From: Porodaedalea pini
Taxonomy: Eukaryota > Basidiomycota > Agaricomycetes > Hymenochaetales > Hymenochaetaceae
Length of the DNA: 64,000 nucleotides
Direction of reading: 5' to 3'
Assembly: GCA_002794775.1 (NCBI GenBank)
Contig: NBAY01000074.1
Location: forward strand, 124,001-188,000
The notes beneath the pieces were generated by a model. The model saw only the letters and a program-made list of their open reading frames with translations, did not search any database and was not told the origin of the DNA. Position numbers and translations under genes: made by a program. Below, piece after piece: positions 56,997 to 64,000 of this stretch. Position 1 is the stretch's first letter, and every line of letters begins with the position of its first letter.

Positions 56997-59175
56997 GTCC
57001 TCCTCCTCCCTAGTGACCCACTTCCCCTTCTCGAGCGCCACAAGGCATGCGTGGATTGAGGCCGCTTTGGCCGCCTGACGAGTTGCCTCCACAGCAAGAC
57101 GATGTGAGCTACACTCAAGCTCGCAGACGTCATGCACGAGCTCCACGACGACGTGGTCGAACTTGTCCTCAGAGTCGTGCTCCGAGACGAGCTTGCGCGG
57201 GTCCTTGTAGGCGCCAGCGAACCGGCTTGGCCCAGTGACAGGCGGCGAGGCAACGCGCCCCCTCTGTTGTTGCTTCTGCTGCCGCAGTATGCGTGCGGCA
57301 GTGGGCCTTGGTATGCGAGGCGGTGGGGACAGCGTGTCCACCACAATCGGAGAGGCCAGCGCAGGCAGTGCAGATGACACGGACGGCTGCTGTTGCTGCT
57401 GCTGCTGCTGCCGTGGTGCCTTGGGCACGGCGTGCGGTACACCTTCGTCGCAGGTGGCGCGTTTCTGCTTTCCACCCGACTTTCCACCCTGGACCTCCTT
57501 CGCACGTCCCTGGGTCACCAGCGAGCATCCCGTCTGCCAGACGACCGTGCAGAGGAAGCAAGCCCTACCGGGCTGCCCCTTGCACACTCTCCCCCGACGC
57601 GTGCAGTTCACGCACGTCTCCTTGAGAGGGACCGGCAGTGGCCCCGCCCACCGTAGGCGACCAGTCGCCAGGTTAACCAGTTTGACTCCATCGAACATGG
57701 TGACTGTGGGACCCAACGTACCATCAGTACGTCCCTTGTCTGCGTGGTGGTATGACAGGCCACTACTCTCAGCCTCCATCGGAACCGGATCGGGCTCCGC
57801 AGGGGTGAAACGCTCCCCCTCTTCTTCAACCCACGGCTCCCAGCATTGCTTCATGCAAGGGCCCCCACGACCTCACTCACGCGCTCGATGCGCACCTCCT
57901 CCACTCTCCCAATGGCCATGCTCATGCGCCCGTCGCATCACTTCCGCCTTCTTGCGAGCCTCCTCCTGAGCGGCTAACATGGCAGCGAGACCGGCCTCAT
58001 CTCACGCCCGCTGCTCGGCTTCGTGCTCCACGGCTGCCTCCATCTCAAAGAATAGGCCCCCAGGCACATTTGCTGGGGGCGGGACACTCATCACTGTGCT
58101 CAGTGCGGATTTTTGCTGCTGCTGTTGCTGCAGCGGCTCTTTGCGTTGTCTGGTACGCGTTGCGTCCTCGTCGTCAGATGCGATTTCGATGGTGGTATGC
58201 CATCGCCACTTGTCAGCACCCGTCTGCTGTTGCTGTTGTGCTGACAGGGCATCACTGGTACACGGTACGCTGGACTCCTCCTCATGCATCACACTCACCT
58301 CAACTTCGCGCAGACCCGTCTGCTGTTGCTGTTGTGCAGATGCGGTACTGTTGGTATGCAGGACGGCATGCTCCTCCTCCTCGATCTCACGCTCCTTGAC
58401 TTCGGGCAGACCAGGTGTTTCGAGACATTCGATGAACACCTCAACTGCTGGTACAGCTGACAGGACCCCGACGAAGCGCGGTTGCACCTCGCGCTCCACG
58501 GGGTAGGTGAACTTATACCCATACCTGTCGGGTACGAGTACACGCTCAAGCTCTCCGCCGATGTACGGTATGTCATCTGGCCAGTCCATGACCAGTACGA
58601 CAACTCCCTCACCCCAGTACTTGGTGAGGTTGACTGTCTGGTGGGCGGCAAAATACTGACCATAGAGCCGGTCAGCGGTGGGCTTGTTGAGCCCATCCAG
58701 CGCCCACCGCATCTCCTTCCAGACCCGCACAACCAGGAGGTACATCCGCAGATCAGACACGATTGGGTGGCGCTTCGCCGGCACCACGGAGTCCCAGTAG
58801 AACTGGTAGTAGCTCTCCAGGGTGTGCTATTTTGAGTCGGTCAGCTCGGTACGTGTGCTTGATTGAGTTTCGAGGACTCACCTTCATGCCATATGCCCAC
58901 TCAGCCCACTTCCACCATTCCCCGACCTCGCAACCCCGACTCCCCGCCAGTAACGTCTCCCGCCATTTCACATACCGCCCAAGGCAGCGTCGCACGTACC
59001 GGTCGATGTCGACCAGCCGTTCCTCAATCTTGCGGGTGTCCCATGTGATCTTCTCGCGCTCGACGGTGTCAACATTGTCGATGTACCCTGGTACGTGGGG
59101 TGCCTTGCATGCCAGCCGAGGCAGCACCATGTTGTGGTTGTTGCTGCTGCTGCTGTCGCGGTGTGGAGACGACAT
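56994..59175 (-). pseudogene. Antisense accessory gene of A1: Zn2Cys6-cluster protein with polyQ
   Basis: Starts at ATG 59175 on the minus strand (MSSPHRDSSSSNNH). The intron at 58881-58827 (55 bp, GTGAGT...TAG) is at the same position as in A2 and joins YGMK to HTLESYYQFYWD. Then come a conserved region (RVWKEMRWALDG, WPDDIPYIGGELERVLV), acidic and polyQ stretches, and the cysteine cluster at 57614-57525 (CX2CX6CX7CX2CX7C). A helical C-terminus (FDHVVVELVHDVCELE) ends at TAG 56994-56996. TGA near 58001 interrupts where A2 has CAA, and the frame also breaks around 57890. Conservation of the protein between A1 and A2 is high despite these breaks. The six-Cys spacing fits GAL4-type clusters; DNA binding is inferred. 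Confidence 0.72.
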
Positions 59176-59330
59176 GGTTGGAAGAAGCAGGAGAAAAACC
59201 CATCGGTACGACCACTTTTCCAATGCCCTCTCGCGTGTCTCGACATGCATGATCAGTGTGATCTTCTTGCGTGTATCAGAAGAAGAGAAGGTGTGACTGG
59301 GGACAGTCATGATTTAAATGCCCCGGGAGA

Positions 59331-60265
59331 TGTAGAGCTGTGCCGGTTGTCCCATCACCACTGATCGCTCCAGAAGCACTCGAGAACTGGTTCCGACGTG
59401 TACCAATCAGTACCGGACTGAATCCAATCGGTCCGGTTTCGAATCAGAACCCCGTGATCACATCAGCAACATGTTCCGAGACCTCCGAATGCATGACGGA
59501 ACATACCAGAGATCTTATCTGGATGATTTGGGACGTGGTCACATGGAGCATACAGCCAAGATGTGTACCGGACTGCTGTCCGACAACAGGGACCATGTAC
59601 CGATTGGACGATCTGAGTTCTGGTGGAGCACCGGTATGGTCGGACACGATGCAGACATTTTTCTTCATTATGATTTATGTTTTTTCCTATGTTCTTCTGA
59701 TTTCTATGCACTCTATGCACGACTCTATGACCTATGACTTTTCCTTTCAACTTCTCTATGTTTCAACTGATATGCATGTTATGCCCGTATGGAAATTATT
59801 AACTGTAGATAGATCTTTGGACTTAGTATAAATATGCACCCCATGTTGTAGGTAGAGGACAAGTCAGTTCTACCGCAGAGTCCCCCTCAGATAGGGTAAC
59901 TTGAGTGCGATCCATCTTAGTTCTCATAAAACCCGTAGTTGTTCTGTCCTCGTCTTAGCATCTCATCTCTCGAAACCGTCTCTCATCTCTTACTCCGTAA
60001 CTTGAACCTCGTTGCTCGTCGTGATTACATCGTACCGGTGTTGATTACCCGTGCATACTGACTCCGTACCGGTCAAGTACAGAGCCGACAGGAGTACCAG
60101 ACCTTAGCACTCGATATCAACATGTACCAGCACGTACTGAAGTGTACTGACGCGTACTGGTACGTCGAGTGATCTCACCGCAGTCAACCCCTAACCTCCC
60201 AGAGCAACGTGATCATGTCCCCAAAAGGACCGCTGATCCCAGACACCCCTAGGTCAGGATGTACA
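59331..60265 (+). repeat. 3' LTR of A1 (935 bp)
   Basis: TGTAGAGCTG...GGATGTACA. TATA at 59827, decamer array 60124-60163. Followed by the ATGG duplication and the rest of the A2 PBS. Confidence 0.9.
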
Positions 60266-60280
60266 ATGGTGGGCTCCACT

Positions 60281-61921
60281 TGTAGATCCTGACTTAGGGG
60301 TGTCTAGGATCAGCGGTCCTTTTGGGGACGTGATCGCGTTCTCTGGGAGGTTAGGGGTTGACTGCGGTAAGATCACTCAATGTACCGGTATGCATTGGTA
60401 CACTGTGGTATGTGCCAGTACATGTCGATATCAAGAACTGAGGTCAGGAACTCCTGTCGGGTCTGTGTTTGACCGGTATGGAGTCGGTATGCATGGGTAA
60501 TCAACACCGGTACAATCTGGTTACTGTGGGCAACGAGGTTCGGATTATGGAGTAAGAGACGAGAGATGGTTGTGAGAGACAAGATGCTAAGATGAAGACA
60601 GAATGACTATGAGGTTTACGAGAACTAAGACAAATTGCACTCAAGTTACCCTGTCTGAGGGAGACTCTGCAGTAGACTGACTTGTCCTCTACCTACGACA
60701 TGGGGTGCATATTTATACTAAGTCCAAAGATCTATCTACAGTTAATAATTTCCATATGGGCATAATGTGCATATTGGTTGAAACATAGAGAAGTCGAAAG
60801 GAAAAGTCATAGGTCATAGAGGTGCTGATAATACTGAGTTCCGGTTGTTAGTAAAAGGGAATCAGATGATTGAGTTCAAGGGAGACATGTCTAGTGGGTC
60901 AATACCCTCATTCTGGTCGAGTTTTGTGGGTTCCAGATTGAAGGATTTGAGTTGCGTGCATTCCGGTGTGTCAGGGGAAATGGAATCGGCAGAGTGCACT
61001 AGTAGGGAAGTGTTTGAAGTGTAGCACCGACAGAGCACTTGAGATGTGTGGGGATCATTGGTGGCTGTGTTGGAAGATGCAGAGACATGCTAACACTAGT
61101 GCAACTTCTTGGAGCAGGATTGTCCTCAGAATGGATGGCTGGTCCCTGTGCTTAACAGGACGTCATCTGGAATGCCAGGGGGTGAGGCAATGTATGGAAC
61201 TAAATCAGAAGATAAAAGACAAGAGGGGGGTGAGGTTGAGGTAACAAGAATGAAGCAGAAACAAGGCAAAGATGGAACAGATGGAATGAGCGCAATGAGC
61301 GCAACACAAATAAAATGAAGTCGAGGTGAGTGATTCGAGTCACTAAGGCACCAAAGTGTTCCTAGGGACCATCCTGAGAGATATCACACGAAGTTAGGTG
61401 TCAAAACTCGGGGGTGGAATTGCTGTCCTATCTACAACATTCAGTGCTCTATAAATACTAAACAAGTGTCCTGCGTAAACATGAAAGGTGAAATAAAATA
61501 AGATGAGTCCTCTATTGTCCTACCACTGAGTCTCCTGAGTGTTCCTTTGAGCGGCTCCATGATCCGAACTACTGAAAGGCAGGGACGGCGTGTGTTGACT
61601 TGGTGTAGCGTCGGTGAGCTTCAGGAGCCTTTGTACAGAGCTGGAATGACCAATGCCAAGCTGGTGCATGTTCGTTAGACAAAGGCAAATGAACGAACCT
61701 TTGGCAGGGTTGAGAGGACACACGCACAGATAAGTGCACTGGGGTCAGTCTGAGTAGCTGATGCGTGCAATCTGGTCGTTGTGTGTGTTCCATGTTCAGG
61801 TAATCACCGCCGATCTGGGTGTACCACTTTGCTTGATTGCTGAGTCGAGGCTCTTTGACTTCGTGACGTACATCGCATGTGTTCTGCTCGTTCTGTGCCC
61901 AATGAACCAGTTGGTGTTACA
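60281..61921 (-). repeat. Chimeric LTR between A2 and A4: family A part joined to repeat E
   Basis: 60281-60822 follows the family A LTR from TGTAGATCC (U5, R, TATA side). At 60823 it changes to repeat E (TGCTGATAATAC...GGTGTTACA, to 61921) instead of the family A U3. What follows (TCTCCTCGGGCATTTTAAAC) is the internal sequence normally found inside a family A 3' LTR (compare 16364). So one hybrid LTR appears shared between A2 and a further element A4. Confidence 0.65.
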
Positions 61922-64000
61922 TCTCCTCGGGCATTTTAAACAGTGACTGTCCCTAGTCACTCCATCCTTCTGAATCCTCTCGTGTTTGTGGGATAAGGCA
62001 TTGTATGTTGGCCTCGTGTGGTCCGCACCCTCTCTCTCACCCTCATCCATCACAACATCAAAATGTCATTTTACCAGCTTGGCATTTCAGCAGAGCGCTT
62101 CCAGGCGATGGCGCAGCTCAAGCAAGCGGTTCGGGAATGGGAGCGAGGCATCCTCGAGCGGTGGATGGAGTTCCCAATCCAGTCATTGATGCCAGAGGTA
62201 GTACATGCCTGGGTAGTCAGCTTGGCCGAATTTGACATGAGTATTAACGTTCACCATGAGTGACTCTATCCCTGACGCTTTCGTTTAGCACATGCGGTCT
62301 GAGCTTCATCGCCGTATGACCGAGGTTCATCATCTTGACATGTGGACTCATCTGCCAGAGAGTCGCTGGCAGCAGATGCACGACTACCTGAATGTGGCAA
62401 GGGATCACTACGGGATGCAGGATAATGAGACCATGCACGCCCTGGCTGATGCAGCAATAGCTGCAGAAATGGTGGTGACAGCATGAAATGAACCTGGGAG
62501 TACGGAGTTGGACCGGGAGTTGGCTGCATTTGATCAGCATGAACGAGTTCATCAGGCTAGTGAGACTGAGCGGCTTGATGAGCTGATTTGGTTTGGACAG
62601 CAGTCTCTCCCCATATCGTTGATGCGGCGCAGCATGTCTGCCTAACCAACAGCGCCTGATCTTGGGTCTCCTGGCAGAAGTGATCTGGCTGGTTCCACTT
62701 GGACAAGAAACACACAACAGGTGGAACTGGCAGAATGGGCACAACGAGCAGAACAGATGGAATGACTGCAACAAGCATGACAGATGAGATCTGGTCCTGA
62801 TGAAACTGATCTACCAATCGAGGACGATCAGAGTGATGCATCTTGTACTTCTTCGATGCGGGCATGGGTGAAAAAGGAGTTGGCAACTTGTGCTGCTGCC
62901 CACGCCCATCGTCATCCAGTTATTCCTCCTTGGGCACCAAGCGAAGAGTCAACTTGGATGGTCATCAACAAGAGTCCTGCTAGTCCTCCACCTGGTTGTC
63001 GTGGGGAATCAGATTACGGGGGAAACGGCTCAGACTCAACTGTTCGTGGCTTGTGGGGTCAATCCATGAGTGCTGCTTTGGGCGACTACAGCAACAGCAG
63101 CAGTAACAAGGGTCAGGTTGACGATGGTGAAGATGATGAGGACAAAGACAAGGATGTTGACGATGATGCCGAAGGAAGCAGCGATGAAGGAAGCGACGAC
63201 GAGGAGGCCGAGGAAGACAAGGACAACAGCAACAGCAACAACATCAATTCTGCTGGTTGTAATCCATGCCGGATGCAAGGTATAGAGTGCACTGGGACTC
63301 CTGGGAAGGTGTGCACAAATTGTCGGAAGCTTCAGATTAGGTGCAAGCTGTTGACGCATGGCTGGGCAATGAACTGTGTCATGCATGAGTGGGTTGCGCA
63401 GGCTCCGCCTCCTTGATCACAGTCAGCTGCTGGGTCATCTTCGAGACCTGCTACGAGCGTGGCACCAAGTACTCCAGTGAGACTGCCTCCTGGAGTGTCG
63501 ACGAGGGCTCCTGCGAGAGCATCAATGAGAGCGTCGACAAGGCCATCAACAGGTCCAGTGACAGCTGGGCCTAGTCATCTGGCTTGTCCTAGTGTTGGGG
63601 TCAGCTCATTTGATGACAGGGTTGAGGAACTGTCTGTTCACTCGTCAGAGGCGGAGTTGGATTGGGAGTTGTCTGTCCTGGGTCAGGACGCTCGCATGCT
63701 GGAACACACTGCTTCAGAGCTGGAGTGGCAGGCGGTGTTGCTGCAAGATAGAGCAGCCACCATGCAGTCTAATGTCGTGTCGATGCAGCGGGCTCAGGAG
63801 TCTAGATGGGGTCAGGAAGAAGGCTTGGGGAAAGGAAAGGGGAAGGGAAAAGTGAGGTAGAGTCGGGATGTGTGGAATGCACACAATGCATGCAATGCAC
63901 GAGACCCTTTATTTAGTCAAAAAAAGAAAACAGAAAAAGAAAAAAAAATTGTACTTCTATAGTTTGTTTCTGAATTAAATGTTTTCTGAGTTTTGTGTTA
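61922..64000 (-). mobile_element. Internal 3' region of a further A-type element (A4), runs off the window
   Basis: Begins with the same LTR-proximal internal block as A1 and A2 (GTGACTGTCCCTAGTCAC). It carries a diverged opposite-strand zinc-cluster gene in the same place. The gag-pol of A4 would lie beyond 64000. Confidence 0.6.
62062..63860 (+). pseudogene. Antisense accessory gene of A4: diverged Zn2Cys6-cluster protein
   Basis: Begins near ATG 62062 (MSFYQLGISAERFQAMAQLK). A probable intron lies near 62243-62288, then HMRSELHRRMTEVHH. After stops near 62484 and 62643, an open frame 62784-63416 holds a Ser-rich part and a long Asp/Glu stretch (EDDEDKDKDVDDDAEGSSDE). The cysteine cluster at 63258-63344 has the exact spacing CX2CX6CX7CX2CX6C. 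One TGA at 63414 separates a Ser/Pro/Thr-rich part and a helical C-terminus (FDDRVEELSVHSSEAELDWE) ending in a GKGKGKGK basic tail. The N-terminal domain differs from A1 and A2, so the cluster and overall plan are the conserved part. Exons are uncertain. Confidence 0.6.

Larger units (their letters stand above)
48648..60265 (+). mobile_element. Ty3/Gypsy element A1, inserted in the PBS of A2
   Basis: Plus-strand element: 5' LTR 48648-50574 (with B LTR number 3 inside), PBS 50577-50596, gag-protease 50634-52980, pol to 56685, opposite-strand zinc-cluster gene 56994-59175, 3' LTR 59331-60265. Perfect 4-bp duplication ATGG (48644-48647, 60266-60269). The flanks join into one A-family PBS read on the minus strand. 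Inactive: one frameshift in gag and several stops in pol. Confidence 0.93.
15433..61921 (-). mobile_element. Ty3/Gypsy retrotransposon A2 (container of the nest)
   Basis: One minus-strand element that I can follow in pieces across the whole repeat region. In sense order: 5' LTR part 60824-60281, PBS 60280-60266 joined to 48647-48640 after A1 insertion, gag 48645-48326 then 35945 onward, protease to 33768, pol 33684-33270, an inverted pol piece 32110-32281, RT 24133-23080, RNase H 22145-21612, integrase 21600-21375 and 20271-19150, then an opposite-strand zinc-cluster gene (16522-18723) and the 3' LTR 16363-15433. Each break ends at a recognised insertion. Continuity was judged by eye against the A1 copy, where the same coding order is nearly uninterrupted. 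The element is degenerate and cannot be autonomous. Confidence 0.85.

Noticed and set aside
1..64000. tRNA, rRNA or CRISPR arrays
   Set aside because: None seen by eye; the repeats are dispersed LTRs and short protein-binding-like decamers, not spacer arrays.

Overview
The window reads as nuclear DNA of a filamentous basidiomycete, most likely an agaricomycete. Genes have many short GT-AG introns (about 50-70 bp). Gene content fits this: a fungal sesquiterpene synthase, a multi-intron GH30 glucanase and a DUF6699 protein. No species is claimed.

Region 1 (1-13.5 kb) is a gene-bearing segment with six gene models: sesquiterpene synthase (+, 164-1292), monoglyceride-lipase-like hydrolase (+, 1634-2904), GH30 endo-glucanase (+, 4073-6358), a disordered Arg/Ser/Pro-rich protein (-, 7436-8202), a DUF6699 protein (+, 9693-11180) and a zinc-free medium-chain reductase (-, 11444-12769). 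I rebuilt exon structures by hand from splice sites and family motifs.

Region 2 (13.5-64 kb) is a nest of LTR retrotransposons. The container is a Ty3/Gypsy element on the minus strand (here A2). Its 3' LTR is at 15433-16363 and its PBS and 5' LTR are near 60266-60824. Into it went, from left to right: repeat E (20272-21374); a solo LTR of its own family (22146-23079); two solo LTRs of family B in opposite orientation (24134-32109 and 32282-33269) whose recombination inverted a 172-bp piece of A2 pol; chromovirus C (24406-31388, intact, identical LTRs) inside one B LTR; chromovirus D (35946-48325) in gag, itself hit by its relative D2 (37202-43335); and a second A element, A1 (48648-60265), in the A2 primer-binding site, with a third B LTR inside its 5' LTR. 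Target-site duplications support the order of events. Beyond 61.9 kb the internal region of another A element (A4) begins.

The most unusual content is in the A family. Between the end of pol and the 3' LTR, every A copy carries a gene on the opposite strand. It encodes a protein with polyQ runs, a six-cysteine Zn2Cys6-type cluster and a helical C-terminus. The A1 and A2 copies share an intron at the same place. The convergent ends of pol and this gene, and the U5 part of every A LTR, carry arrays of a RTACYGNNNN decamer repeated at exactly 10-bp spacing. The chromoviruses C, D and D2 share two replication features visible in the DNA: an 11-nt Tf1-like self-priming match between PBS and predicted RNA 5' end, and a GGATTTT or GGGTTTT slippery heptamer just before the gag stop with pol in the -1 frame. 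Older copies show decay concentrated at CpG sites (CGA to TGA stops), consistent with cytosine methylation.
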